Source of the DNA: an uncultured Dorea sp. | GTDB taxonomy: Bacteria > Bacillota > Clostridia > Lachnospirales > Lachnospiraceae | DNA: 56,692 nucleotides | Assembly: GCA_910578455.1 (NCBI GenBank) | Contig: CAJTQA010000019.1 | Span: forward strand, 1-56,692 | Reading direction: 5' to 3' | Shown here: positions 17,646 through 26,567 of the stretch, one piece after another | Layout of the letters: each line of letters begins with the position of its first letter | How positions within the stretch are numbered: the first letter of the stretch is position 1 | Made by a program: the position numbers and the translations under genes | Notes under the pieces: model-generated | The model's input: only the letters and a program-made list of their open reading frames with translations | Database searches by the model: none | Told to the model about the DNA's origin: nothing

Positions 17646-18797
17646 TTAGTCGTAAAGGTTAGGAGCGATCTTCTCGTCCTCCATGTTATCTTTTCCATAC
17701 CAGTAACCATCCATAGGCATGTCAGATACCTGCTCGCCGTTAGCGATCTTTGTCAATGTAACGATAGCCTCATAGCCCATCATCAGCGGAGACTGTGTTA
17801 CAGAACCGATGAACTGATCGTTCATAATCGCCTCTTTCTGCGGAGTACCAGCGTCAAATCCTACACCGATGATTCCCTTGCTCGGGTCTGTTGACAGCTT
17901 GTTCAGTTTCTGGTTTGCTGTGATAACACCCTCAGCCGTTGTCTGGTTAGAACCAAAGATAGCGATGGTATCATCTTTAGACATGATCTTCTGAGCCTCT
18001 GTAGATGCTAAATCTACAGTTGTCTGTGCCGGAACACCAACTTCGATGATAACTTCTGCCTCTTTCTCTGCAACCGCGCCCTTTGTAGCGTTTACATAGA
18101 ACTCATTACCAACTACTGCAACCTTCTTGCCAGCTCCTGTGCAAAGCTCTAACATCTTGTCGATAAAGCCCTGTCCGCGCTGCTGAATGTTAAGTGCTGT
18201 AGCATCCTGATTAACTTCACCAATTCTAACCTGTGCACCTGTAGTAGCTGCTTTTACTTTTTCCTCGATAACCGGGAACATATTCTCTGCTGCAACTGCG
18301 CCTGCTGCTACGTTGTCTGTTGCAACTGTCGCAAGTACAGAACCTTCCGGAGCCTCGTCAACACCTGTGTCGAAACATACTACCGGGATACCTGCTGCAA
18401 GAGCTTTCTCCAATGGATCGATAACAGACTTTGTATCACATGCTGCAAGAGCGATTCCGTCTGGTTTTTTCTCAATTGCATCGTTGATCATCTGAACCTG
18501 GTCAGCGATATCGGACTCATTAGCCGGCCCGTTAGCCTCTACCTCTACGTTAAGCTCTGCTTTTGCCTGCTCAACGCCCTGGATCGCTGCCTGCCAGTAT
18601 GTAGACTGGAAACTCTTAACGATCATCTGGAAAGAGTAGCCTCCCTTGCCGCCTGTTTCTCCGCCTGCGTTGTCCTCGCCTTCGGTCTTTGCATCACCGC
18701 CGTCTGATGATGAATCACCGCCATTAGAACCGCCGCATGCTGCCAATGAGAGCACCATTGCTGTGCTGAGTAAAACAGCTAAAACTTTCTTTTTCAT
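17646..18797 (-). CDS. Sugar ABC transporter substrate-binding lipoprotein
   Basis: 383-residue RbsB-like (type I periplasmic fold) lipoprotein. The signal peptide ends in LSLAACGG (Cys21) and is followed by a low-complexity Gly/Ser/Asp/Glu linker up to about residue 50. The mature domain shows FQMIVKSFQSTYWQAAIQGV, the DAIEKKPDGIALAACD hinge region and GVGFDAGTPQKEAI. Encoded with two RbsC-like permeases, an ATPase and fucKIU, it most likely captures L-fucose or a fucosylated sugar. Ligand specificity is inferred from context only. Confidence 0.9.
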   Translation of the reverse strand: MKKKVLAVLLSTAMVLSLAACGGSNGGDSSSDGGDAKTEGEDNAGGETGGKGGYSFQMIVKSFQSTYWQAAIQGVEQAKAELNVEVEANGPANESDIADQVQMINDAIEKKPDGIALAACDTKSVIDPLEKALAAGIPVVCFDTGVDEAPEGSVLATVATDNVAAGAVAAENMFPVIEEKVKAATTGAQVRIGEVNQDATALNIQQRGQGFIDKMLELCTGAGKKVAVVGNEFYVNATKGAVAEKEAEVIIEVGVPAQTTVDLASTEAQKIMSKDDTIAIFGSNQTTAEGVITANQKLNKLSTDPSKGIIGVGFDAGTPQKEAIMNDQFIGSVTQSPLMMGYEAIVTLTKIANGEQVSDMPMDGYWYGKDNMEDEKIAPNLYD

Positions 18798-18868
18798 TGT
18801 TTACATTCCTCCTTTAAATAATGAATTGTTATTTATATGAAGTTCTTAGAGCGAACAACATATTCTGA

Positions 18869-19840
18869 TTATTTTTTCTTCTTTACCACATCGATCAGTA
18901 CCGCTACAATCAGCACGATACCTGTAAAGATCTGCTGCCAGTTTGCCTGGAGCCCGATAAACGGAAGTCCCACTTTCATCAGGCAGATAACGATTACGCC
19001 TAAGAACGAGCCGAAAATCGTACCCACTCCTCCGGTGGCGGACACGCCGCCTACAATCGCGCCGCCAATCGCGTCAAGCTCAAATCCCGCTCCGGAACCC
19101 GGGTAGATCGTCGCATAGGTAGCTGCATATGCAATGCCTGCCATCCCTGCGAAGAATCCGGAGATCACGTATGCAAGCACATGATAAAACTTGATATTGA
19201 CACCTGCAAGCCTTGTGGCCTCTTTGTTACTTCCGATTGCAATCGTATAACGTCCTACTCTTGTATGATCCAGCACGAAAGACATGATGATCACCAGAAC
19301 AATCATGAATACGATTCCCACCGGGATAACCGTTCCTTCCGTGGTCGTAAAGGCAAATATCTTTCGGAACGCTCCTGCCTCCGTCAGCGCTGACGGCCAT
19401 GACACGCCAAACCCGCCGCAGAGCGCCGGCCCAAGTCCACGGGTAATCATACATGTACAAAGCGTTGCAAGAAACGGCGGCAGATCCATGATCGCTACAA
19501 GCACACCGTTAAACACCCCAATCAGCACGCCAATGCCGATACATGCCAGGATGGCAACCGGCACCGGAATATGCTGGTGCACGATCAGATATCCTCCGAT
19601 CAGCGCGTAGGACACAAGCCCCGTACCGATGGAAAGGTCAACGCCGCCTGTAATCAGCGGGAACGTAACGCCCAGTGCCATAAGTGTAATATAATACGAG
19701 TTATCCAGGACACTTACCAGCGTAGGGTATGTTCTGAACGTAGGGCTGAGAACGCTGAAGAGAACAACCATTGCAACGATAATCCCCATTACCATGACCT
19801 CTCGCCCTTTTAATCCGCCAAAAGTCTTTTTATTCGTCAT
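18869..19840 (-). CDS. Sugar ABC transporter permease (RbsC-like), second subunit
   Basis: 323-residue integral membrane protein with about ten hydrophobic helices. Family signatures are TFPLITGGVDLSIGTGLVSY near the middle of the N-terminal half, SNKEATRLAGVNIKFY (the cytoplasmic EAA-like loop) and GAIVGGVSATGGVGTIFGSF. The Lys-rich tail (VVKKKK) is cytoplasmic. It should pair with the permease at 21380-22360 as a heterodimer rather than the homodimer seen in ribose systems. Confidence 0.92.
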   Translation of the reverse strand: MTNKKTFGGLKGREVMVMGIIVAMVVLFSVLSPTFRTYPTLVSVLDNSYYITLMALGVTFPLITGGVDLSIGTGLVSYALIGGYLIVHQHIPVPVAILACIGIGVLIGVFNGVLVAIMDLPPFLATLCTCMITRGLGPALCGGFGVSWPSALTEAGAFRKIFAFTTTEGTVIPVGIVFMIVLVIIMSFVLDHTRVGRYTIAIGSNKEATRLAGVNIKFYHVLAYVISGFFAGMAGIAYAATYATIYPGSGAGFELDAIGGAIVGGVSATGGVGTIFGSFLGVIVICLMKVGLPFIGLQANWQQIFTGIVLIVAVLIDVVKKKK

Positions 19841-19855
19841 TTTCTCATCCCTCCT

Positions 19856-21352
19856 CTATTCAATCTCTCTCGTGGCAAGATTCATGATTGTCTCCTGTTT
19901 TGCCTCGGAGATATCAAGCTCGCCTGTCTTCTTACCCTCGCACATAACCACAATACGGTCGCTCATACGCAGGATTTCTGTCATTTCCGAAGAGATCATG
20001 ATAATCGACTTGCCTTCTTCCACCAGCTTGTTCATCAGCTTATAAATCTCATTCTTCGCGCCTACGTCAATACCTCTTGTCGGCTCGTCGAATATAAGGA
20101 TATCGCTGTTCCTGGTAAGCCACTTGGCAATAACTACTTTCTGCTGATTACCGCCGGAGAGATTCACAACTAACTGGTCTACGCCCGGGGTCTTTGTCGC
20201 AAGAGCCTCTACATATTTGTTGGCGATCTCCTCCTCTTTCTTCTTATTTATAAAGAGTCCGTTCATAAAGTCTTTCATGGACGCCATCGTCGTATTTTCC
20301 GCCACCGTCTTCTGGACTACAATACCATATCTTTTCCGGTCCTCAGACAGATAGCCGATTCCACAGTCTACCGCATCCTGGGGGCTATTGATGGTTACTT
20401 TCTTTCCATTTACATAGATATCTCCGCTTTCCTTTGGATCCGCACCGAACAACGCCCTTGCCGTCTCTGTACGTCCCGCACCCATAAGTCCTGAAAATCC
20501 AAGTATCTCGCCTTTGCGTAGTTCAAAGCTTACATCCTGCACCATCCGTCCGGCATTCAAGTGCTCTACCTTCAGGACAACCGGCGCATCTGCCGGAACT
20601 TTGCTCTCTGTCTTCGGATCCTCGTAGATGACACGTCCAACCATCATGTTGATAATGTCTTCTTTTGTACACTCCTCCGTAATCAGAGTTCCTACATAAG
20701 TTCCGTCACGCATTACCGTCACGCGGTCTGTGATCACCTTAATCTCATCCATACGGTGGGAAATATATACCATAGCAATGTCTTTTTCTTTCAGGTCACG
20801 GATAATCTTGAACATCTCCTCAATCTCCGACTCTGTAAGGGCCGCGGACGGCTCGTCAAAGATAATGACCTTGGCGTCAAAGGAAACCGCCTTGGCAATC
20901 TCGCACATCTGCTGCTTCCCTACCGTGAGGTTCGCCATCAACTCCGTCGGGTCAATGTCAACGTTCAGACGGTCAAAAAGTTTCTTAGCCTCCTCGTTCA
21001 TCCGTTTGTCGTCAATCCGGATTCCTTTTTTGAATTCCCTGCCGATAAACAGATTCTGGGCTACCGTCAGATGTCCTAACATGTTGAGCTCCTGGTGCAC
21101 GATTACGATACCTGCGTCCTGAGCTTCCCTCGTATTCTTAAACTCAACTTCTTTGCCTTCATATGTAATCGTACCGGAATCTTTTTTATAAATGCCGGTA
21201 AGGACCTTCATCAAAGTCGATTTTCCGGCGCCGTTCTCTCCCATCAGCGCAAGAACTTCTCCCTTCCTCACTTCCAGATCTACATGATCCAGCGCGTGTA
21301 CTCCAGGGAATGATTTATCTATATCTTTCATCGTCAATATAATATCGCCCAT
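19856..21352 (-). CDS. Sugar ABC transporter ATPase (RbsA/MglA-like)
   Basis: 498-residue tandem ATPase of the CUT2 class. The first half has Walker A GENGAGKST, signature VGKQQMCEIAKAV (LSGGQ-equivalent) and Walker B VIIFDEPSAAL. The second half has the degenerate A site GLMGAGRTE, LSGGNQQKV and ILIFDEPTRGIDVGAK. This asymmetric pattern is characteristic for RbsA, MglA and XylG. It drives import of the sugar bound by the lipoprotein encoded downstream. Confidence 0.95.
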   Translation of the reverse strand: MGDIILTMKDIDKSFPGVHALDHVDLEVRKGEVLALMGENGAGKSTLMKVLTGIYKKDSGTITYEGKEVEFKNTREAQDAGIVIVHQELNMLGHLTVAQNLFIGREFKKGIRIDDKRMNEEAKKLFDRLNVDIDPTELMANLTVGKQQMCEIAKAVSFDAKVIIFDEPSAALTESEIEEMFKIIRDLKEKDIAMVYISHRMDEIKVITDRVTVMRDGTYVGTLITEECTKEDIINMMVGRVIYEDPKTESKVPADAPVVLKVEHLNAGRMVQDVSFELRKGEILGFSGLMGAGRTETARALFGADPKESGDIYVNGKKVTINSPQDAVDCGIGYLSEDRKRYGIVVQKTVAENTTMASMKDFMNGLFINKKKEEEIANKYVEALATKTPGVDQLVVNLSGGNQQKVVIAKWLTRNSDILIFDEPTRGIDVGAKNEIYKLMNKLVEEGKSIIMISSEMTEILRMSDRIVVMCEGKKTGELDISEAKQETIMNLATREIE

Positions 21353-21379
21353 ATTCTCACTTCTCCTTTCCTGCCGCCA

Positions 21380-22360
21380 CTAGTTCTTCCTGCGTCTTGC
21401 GGAAACGTCTGAATAAACCGCCGCAATAACAATCAGTCCAGTAATGATATACTGATACTCTTTCGTGAATCCCAGAGCAAGAATACCTTGCTGCAAAAGA
21501 GAAATGATAACTACGCCGATCACAGTACCGCTGATGGATGCAAGTCCGCCGGCCATGGACGTACCGCCCATTACACACCCCGCAATCGCCTCGTTGTTGT
21601 ACTGGTCTCCGTATCCCGGCTGCACCGTCGTGTACACAGCCACGAAGTAGATAGATGCGATACCTACCAGCGTTCCGCAGATTACATATGCCAGCATCTT
21701 CCATTTTTTCACATTCACACCCGAGAGCCTTACTGCCTCTTCGTTGCTGCCAAGGCAGAGTATGTAACGTCCCCATTTCGTCTTGTTCAGTACGATGGCG
21801 CAGATAACAGCAACTCCAAGGAAGACGATGATTCCCACCGGAAATCCGTTCAGGCTGACCAGATTCCTGTACCAGCCGTCCGCCGTGTTGGACTGCGGCC
21901 AGCTCACCGACTGGGTCTTTGTAAATACTGCCGCGATACCTTTCGCGATGTTCATGCTCGCCATGGATACGATAAACGGCGGCACATTCCAGTAGGCCAC
22001 CAGATATCCGTTGAAAATACCGAACACAACCCCAATCAAAATGCTGAGAATAAGGCTTGCTGCCATCGGAACATTGTACGCCGTCAGCGAGTATCCTGCG
22101 ACAAGCGAACAGCAGAACATAACCGGCCCGATCGAGAAATCAATTCCTCCCGTAGCAATAACGAATGTTACCCCCAAAGAGAGAAAGCCCAAAAAGTAAA
22201 CATAGTTCAGTGTGTTCGTAATACGTGAGACTCCAAAAAAACTTCCGCCTGTGAGAGCTCCGAATGCAAGATACATTAAAAGCAGCACAAAGATGAGGAC
22301 AATTCTGTTAAATCCCACCTTTTTTACAAATGCATTTTGTTTGATCTTCTCCACTTCCAT
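21380..22360 (-). CDS. Sugar ABC transporter permease (RbsC-like), first subunit
   Basis: 326-residue CUT2 permease and first gene of the transporter-fucKIU operon. Hydrophobic helices alternate with the signatures TFVIATGGIDFSIGPVMFC, SNEEAVRLSGVNVKKWK and AIAGCVMGGTSMAGGLASI. The Arg/Lys-rich tail ARRRKN marks the cytoplasmic C-terminus. The gene starts about 160 bases after the predicted transcription start, behind a LacI-type operator at 22433-22446. Confidence 0.92.
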   Translation of the reverse strand: MEVEKIKQNAFVKKVGFNRIVLIFVLLLMYLAFGALTGGSFFGVSRITNTLNYVYFLGFLSLGVTFVIATGGIDFSIGPVMFCCSLVAGYSLTAYNVPMAASLILSILIGVVFGIFNGYLVAYWNVPPFIVSMASMNIAKGIAAVFTKTQSVSWPQSNTADGWYRNLVSLNGFPVGIIVFLGVAVICAIVLNKTKWGRYILCLGSNEEAVRLSGVNVKKWKMLAYVICGTLVGIASIYFVAVYTTVQPGYGDQYNNEAIAGCVMGGTSMAGGLASISGTVIGVVIISLLQQGILALGFTKEYQYIITGLIVIAAVYSDVSARRRKN

Positions 22361-22432
22361 TCCTCCTCCATAATAATTTCCTCCGAAACACTTCCTAGAA
22401 ATCCGTCTGCCGCGAACATGTCACTCTATTGC

Positions 22433-22618
22433 GCGTAACGTTTCGCTCTCTTTTGTCTGAAAATATTATCATAGAATTTAGACATTTTTACATACTTTGA
22501 GATGGCTTTTTTATTTCTATAGTGCACATTATACTATCTAAATACCTCTACGTCAACCTGTTTTATTTCATTTACAGAATATTTTGTCAATTTTTATTCT
22601 ATCCACGCGAAACGTTTT
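22433..22618 (-). promoter_or_regulatory. Promoter and LacI-type operators of the fucose transport operon
   Basis: The 305-bp gap between the first permease and the LacI gene holds a minus-strand promoter, TTGACG (22551-22556), 17 bp, TATAAT (22528-22533). A palindrome GCGTAACGTTTCGC (22433-22446, 6 of 7 positions symmetric) lies about 80 bases downstream of the start, a roadblock position. A related GCGAAACGTTT sequence lies upstream at 22607-22617. Both resemble LacI-family sites with a central CG, and the nearby LacI protein is the obvious candidate. Confidence 0.7.
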
Positions 22619-22665
22619 ATCCAATATCGCAAAATAATTCATCTAAAAGTACAAATCCCCTCTGA

Positions 22666-23664
22666 TTAGAGGGGACGAACCGATTCACCTTCCTGCATTT
22701 TTGTTCCAAGGCTTATCTTTACCGTATCGCTGTCATCTTTTGTCTCAATCCGGTGCAGCAACAGCTCCACCGCTTTCTGGCACATTTTTTTCATCGGCTG
22801 CACGACCATGTACCAGCTAGGATGGACTACTCCGGTAATCATCAGGGCATCAAACCCAATCAGGGAAATATCCTCCGGGCAGGAGAATTCCGACTCATTC
22901 ACCGCCAGTACCCCGCCAAGCATCGTATCATAGTTCCCGATCAGCACGGCGGAAGGACGGTTTGGCAGAGCCAAAAGCTCTTTCATCTTCTCATACCCCA
23001 CTTCCGAGGAATGCCTTCCCGTCTTTAAATATTCCTCAGGAATGTCAAGCCCCGCCTGCCTCATGGCCGCCTCATACCCCTTAATGCGCTCAATACCGGT
23101 ATACTCAACGTCTGATGCGATGACCGCAATCTCCCTGTGGTTATTTTCAATCAGGACATTCACCGCGCGGAAGGCCGCAATCTTATTGTCGATGCCCACG
23201 CAGTCAAACTCTTCATCCTGGAAGGAACGATCCACCAGCACCACCGGAATCTTGTCCTGCTTTGCCGGTTTCATAAAGCCGCCCTTCATGCTCACCGGCA
23301 ACACGATGAGCCCATCTACTTTCCGGCTGACAAGAAACTTCAGATTCTCTGCCTCTATCGTCTCGTCATTGCCGGAGTCGCAGATCATCATGCCATATCC
23401 GTTCCTTCTGAGCTCCTGCCCGATATAATGCAGCATCTTTCCGGAGAAAAAGCACTCGATGTCATGCACCATCACTCCGACAATCTTCGTCTTATTCTTT
23501 ACCAGCCCCCTTGCAAGCACATTTACCTCGTAATTAAGTTCCTTTATCGCCTTCTCGATCAGGATCTTGTTCTCCGGAAGAACGTTGCCCCCGTTCAGAT
23601 ATTTCGATATCGTGGCCAGGGAAAGGCCCGTCTTATTTTTTACATCGCGCATTGTCGCTGCCAT
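22666..23664 (-). CDS. LacI-family transcriptional regulator
   Basis: About 332 residues. The N-terminal helix-turn-helix (MRDVKNKTGLSLATISKYLN) and hinge (LNYEVNVLARGLVKNKTK) are followed by a type I periplasmic-like effector domain (VIASDVEYTGIERIKGYEAA, LIGNYDTMLGGVLAV). The start at 23664 is preferred; an ATG seven codons upstream overlaps an operator half and lacks a ribosome site. Related palindromes flank the gene on both sides, so it probably controls both itself and the fucose transport operon. Effector unknown, possibly fucose or fuculose. Confidence 0.9.
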   Translation of the reverse strand: MAATMRDVKNKTGLSLATISKYLNGGNVLPENKILIEKAIKELNYEVNVLARGLVKNKTKIVGVMVHDIECFFSGKMLHYIGQELRRNGYGMMICDSGNDETIEAENLKFLVSRKVDGLIVLPVSMKGGFMKPAKQDKIPVVLVDRSFQDEEFDCVGIDNKIAAFRAVNVLIENNHREIAVIASDVEYTGIERIKGYEAAMRQAGLDIPEEYLKTGRHSSEVGYEKMKELLALPNRPSAVLIGNYDTMLGGVLAVNESEFSCPEDISLIGFDALMITGVVHPSWYMVVQPMKKMCQKAVELLLHRIETKDDSDTVKISLGTKMQEGESVRPL

Positions 23665-23685
23665 GGTTTCCACTTTTCCTTTCAT

Positions 23686-23698
23686 AACGCAAAGCGTT
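23686..23698. promoter_or_regulatory. Palindromic operator before the LacI gene
   Basis: AACGCAAAGCGTT, perfect 5-base arms around AAA, placed just ahead of the regulator start. Position suggests autoregulation. Confidence 0.55.
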
Positions 23699-23779
23699 TG
23701 ATTCTAACTATACGATTCTTAGTAAATCATACTTTTCTTTATTAAGTCAATACAAAATTAAATATTTTCTAAAAATTTA

Positions 23780-23832
23780 CGTTTCGAAACGAAAAAGTCA
23801 TTATTTTATTTGCATCTCATCTGTTGTATAAT
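23780..23832 (+). promoter_or_regulatory. Promoter of the small lipoprotein gene with a 12-bp palindrome
   Basis: A perfect palindrome CGTTTCGAAACG (23780-23791) is followed by a clear -10 TATAAT (23827-23832) on the plus strand; the -35 is weak. The palindrome would sit at the upstream edge of the promoter, between this gene and the divergent LacI gene. Confidence 0.55.
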
Positions 23833-23869
23833 GAAAAATAAATAGATATTCAACACTTGGAGGTTACTT

Positions 23870-24403
23870 ATGAAAAAGCTACTGAAATACTGCTCCCTGA
23901 CTCTCCTTCTTTCTCTTCTTGCCTTTTCTTCGGCAGGATGCGAAAAGGAATCGGCAAAATGTCCTTTCACCGACGCAAAGTGGGGCGACACTCTTGATGA
24001 CCTTGAGAAACTCGAGGACGGAGAATACACAGAGGGCGGAGAATCTGCATACAACGGCACAGTCTATGAATTTCCCAAGAAGTACCAAGGGCTTGACGGA
24101 ATCATCCGCTACTCTTTTGACGCTGAAGAAAAGCTTGTTGCCATGTCATGGATGTACGAGACCGACGACTCCGAAGACCTTAAGGAAACATACGATACGC
24201 TCCATGAAGGAGCAGAAAAGCTGCTCGGCGAGAGCGATTTCACATACAACTCCGATAAATTCGCCGATGCGGCGACACCGGGCGACGTCTGGTACCGCGA
24301 AGAAGGCAACGTCGTCATCATCGCTGTTGACACAGATGAGGCAAAGCTCCTTCAATATACTTTTATGCACCCGGATGTTTCCGAAAAGCGGCCTGAGAAA
24401 TAG
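23870..24403 (+). CDS. Small lipoprotein of unknown function
   Basis: 177-residue exported lipoprotein: signal peptide MKKLLKYCSLTLLLSLLAFS, lipobox SSAGC (Cys24). The mature part is acidic and contains aromatic beta-strand-like stretches (TVYEFPKKYQGLDGIIRYSF, KLVAMSWMYETDD). I know no domain with certainty. It is the only plus-strand gene in a long minus-strand region, faces away from the LacI gene and shares the operator region with it, so sugar-dependent expression is possible. Ribosome site TTGGAGG lies just before the start. Confidence 0.75.
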   Translation: MKKLLKYCSLTLLLSLLAFSSAGCEKESAKCPFTDAKWGDTLDDLEKLEDGEYTEGGESAYNGTVYEFPKKYQGLDGIIRYSFDAEEKLVAMSWMYETDDSEDLKETYDTLHEGAEKLLGESDFTYNSDKFADAATPGDVWYREEGNVVIIAVDTDEAKLLQYTFMHPDVSEKRPEK

Positions 24404-24404
24404 A

Positions 24405-24428
24405 TAAGGAGGGGAAATCCCCTCCTAT
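24405..24428. terminator. Bidirectional hairpin between lipoprotein and aldo/keto reductase genes
   Basis: Eleven-base arms 24405-24415 and 24418-24428 (GATAAGGAGGG against CCCTCCTATC-type pairing with one bulge) close on a two- to four-base loop. On the plus strand T-rich sequence follows. It separates two convergent genes. Confidence 0.7.
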
Positions 24429-24452
24429 CTTCTTTATATGTCCGGTCCGTTC

Positions 24453-25454
24453 TTACTCTACAATCACTCCGTCCTCATCCCAGAGGTCATGCCAGTCTTT
24501 TGCTCCTTCCCACAAAAATACATGGCCCTTTACCAGCCTGTTTCCCCGCTCTAAGGTCGCCATCACCGCCATCTCTTCTTCCGTCAGCGGCTCCTCTGTC
24601 ATGCATTTTAAATTCGCATAATAATTATGGACAGAGAAGGGAATCGGAACCTGCCCGTTCTGATGCGCCCATTTCAGCGCTACGATTGCGGGATGAACCC
24701 CGTGATTTTTTGCGATCGCCTGCACTTGCGGCATTTCAAGGTCTGCGATATCCTCCTCCATAATGTCCCGCTCCGGCCTTCTCGGGGAACCGATAGGCAT
24801 ATAGCCTACGGGAAGAATGTCCCGCTCTTCCAGATATTCCTTAAGCTCTCTCTGCTGGAATGCAGGATGCATCTCAATCTCCGCCGCCGCAGGCTTAATC
24901 TTCATCAGCGGCAGCACTGCCTCCATCTTCGGAATCGTCATATTGGAAATCCCGATATGCTTAATCAGCCCTTTTTCCACAAGCTCCTCGCACTGGCGGT
25001 ACGTGTCCATGAACTCCTCGGCGGAAAACGGCCTGGAATCCGGATTTCTGGAATCCACGTCACACCCCGGCGCGTGATAATTCGGAAACGGCCAGTGGAT
25101 AAAGTACATGTCCAGATATTCACACTTTAAATCCTCAATACTTTTCCTGCACGCCTTCTCCACATCCCTGTGCATGTCATTCCATACCTTTGACATGATA
25201 AACAGATCTTTCCGCTCTGCAACCCCTTCTGCAAAGGCGTTCTCAAACACCTGGCCGATCTGGTCTTCGTTCCTGTAGCACGCCGCGCAGTCGAACAGAC
25301 GGTATCCGCAGCGGAGCGCTCCTGCAACTGCCTCTGAGACCTCCTCTGCTCCCACACGGTCCGAGCCAAAGGTTCCCATGCCTATGCAGGGCATCTGCTC
25401 CCCTGTATATAGTTTTTTCTTCGGCACGATAGCCGGGTCAATAAATTGTGTCAT
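24453..25454 (-). CDS. Aldo/keto reductase
   Basis: About 333 residues, NADPH-dependent TIM-barrel oxidoreductase. Catalytic tetrad residues are visible: Asp and Tyr in LFDCAACYRNEDQIG, Lys in FIMSKVWND and His in DMYFIHWPFPN. Start ATG 25454 has GAGGA upstream; a TTG 33 bases earlier overlaps the preceding stop and is less likely. It is the last gene of the deoR-pfkB group. It might reduce lactaldehyde or a sugar aldehyde, but substrate is an inference. Confidence 0.9.
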   Translation of the reverse strand: MTQFIDPAIVPKKKLYTGEQMPCIGMGTFGSDRVGAEEVSEAVAGALRCGYRLFDCAACYRNEDQIGQVFENAFAEGVAERKDLFIMSKVWNDMHRDVEKACRKSIEDLKCEYLDMYFIHWPFPNYHAPGCDVDSRNPDSRPFSAEEFMDTYRQCEELVEKGLIKHIGISNMTIPKMEAVLPLMKIKPAAAEIEMHPAFQQRELKEYLEERDILPVGYMPIGSPRRPERDIMEEDIADLEMPQVQAIAKNHGVHPAIVALKWAHQNGQVPIPFSVHNYYANLKCMTEEPLTEEEMAVMATLERGNRLVKGHVFLWEGAKDWHDLWDEDGVIVE

Positions 25455-25479
25455 ACTCTGTATCCTCACTTTCCTCTTC

Positions 25480-26412
25480 TTAGCCAAGTTTTTTTATCTC
25501 AATCTGCGGAAGTATCCTTTCCATATCCTCCCGCACAAAAAATCCTGTCTCTTCCCGCAGGGCTGCCGCCGCAGACATGGCGCTGGCTTTCTTAATCGTG
25601 TTCTCCACGGACAGCCCTTCGCTGATTCCTAACGCAAAGCCAGCAATCATCGTATCGCCGCAGCCCACCGTATTTACCGCGGAAATCTTTGGTACATACG
25701 CCCGGTATATGCCTTCATCGCTCACCGCCACAGACCCGTCCGCACCCAGAGACACCGCCACAAGAGCGACCCCCGCCTCGTGGATTTCCTGTGCCGCCCG
25801 GATGATATCCTCTTCCCTGTCGCACTGCTTTCCCGTCAGCATGCGGATCTCGTCGATGTTCGGTTTGATCATATAAGGGCATGCCTTGATTCCTTCTGCG
25901 AGAAGTCTGCCGCTTGTATCCAGGATTACTTTTTTCCCCGCATCCTTCACCAGCCGGACAAGCTCTGGATAAGCGGTCTCATCAAGCCCTTTCGGAACGC
26001 TCCCCGACATAGAGACGACGGACGCCTCCTTTATCAGCCCTTCAAACTTTCGGACAAAACCTTCAAAATCCTCTTTCTCCACCGTAAATCCAGGCTCCAG
26101 AAACTCTGTCTGCACCTTCGTCACCGTATCCCATATGTTGATGCACGACCTGCTCTCTTCTTTCATGTGGTAAAATGCACTCTCAATCCCAAACGGCTTT
26201 AGCGAATCCTCGATATACGCCCCCGCATGGCCGCCCACGAATCCGGTCGCCACCACTCTTGCGCCGGCGATAGCCGCCGGCTTGGACACATTCAGCCCTT
26301 TACCGCCGGGCGTATATGCACACTCCTTCACCCGGTTTACTTCTCCTGTCTTCGCTCCCTCTACCACGTACCGCTTGTCTACAGCAGCATTCAGGGTAAC
26401 TGTAAGAATCAT
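25480..26412 (-). CDS. PfkB-family hexose-phosphate kinase (FruK/LacC-like)
   Basis: 310 residues. The N-terminus MILTVTLNAAVDKRYVVEG and GGKGLNVSKPAAIAGARVVA is that of 1-phosphofructokinase/tagatose-6-phosphate kinases, and the ATP/catalytic loop VNTVGCGDTMIAGFALG carries the general base Asp. It probably adds a second phosphate to a ketose-1- or 6-phosphate. In a fucose cluster no step obviously needs it, so it may serve a parallel sugar such as tagatose or fructose-1-phosphate. DeoR gene lies 155 bp upstream in the same direction. Confidence 0.85.
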   Translation of the reverse strand: MILTVTLNAAVDKRYVVEGAKTGEVNRVKECAYTPGGKGLNVSKPAAIAGARVVATGFVGGHAGAYIEDSLKPFGIESAFYHMKEESRSCINIWDTVTKVQTEFLEPGFTVEKEDFEGFVRKFEGLIKEASVVSMSGSVPKGLDETAYPELVRLVKDAGKKVILDTSGRLLAEGIKACPYMIKPNIDEIRMLTGKQCDREEDIIRAAQEIHEAGVALVAVSLGADGSVAVSDEGIYRAYVPKISAVNTVGCGDTMIAGFALGISEGLSVENTIKKASAMSAAAALREETGFFVREDMERILPQIEIKKLG

Positions 26413-26567
26413 ATATTTACCTCCTGACCATAAAAACCAATTAAAAACAAAAGAAAAAATCCACCAAATCTTCGCATTGTCCGTACAAAAATCCGGTGAA
26501 ATATTTTTCTTATTTATTTTTCCATTCTGCCTGCTGATGGTAGCTGTCTTTTGACCTTCTCCATGAA

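Noticed and set aside
21488..22228. Plus-strand open frame opposite the first sugar permease
   Set aside because: Antisense shadow of a membrane protein; His/Arg-rich translation with no family resemblance.
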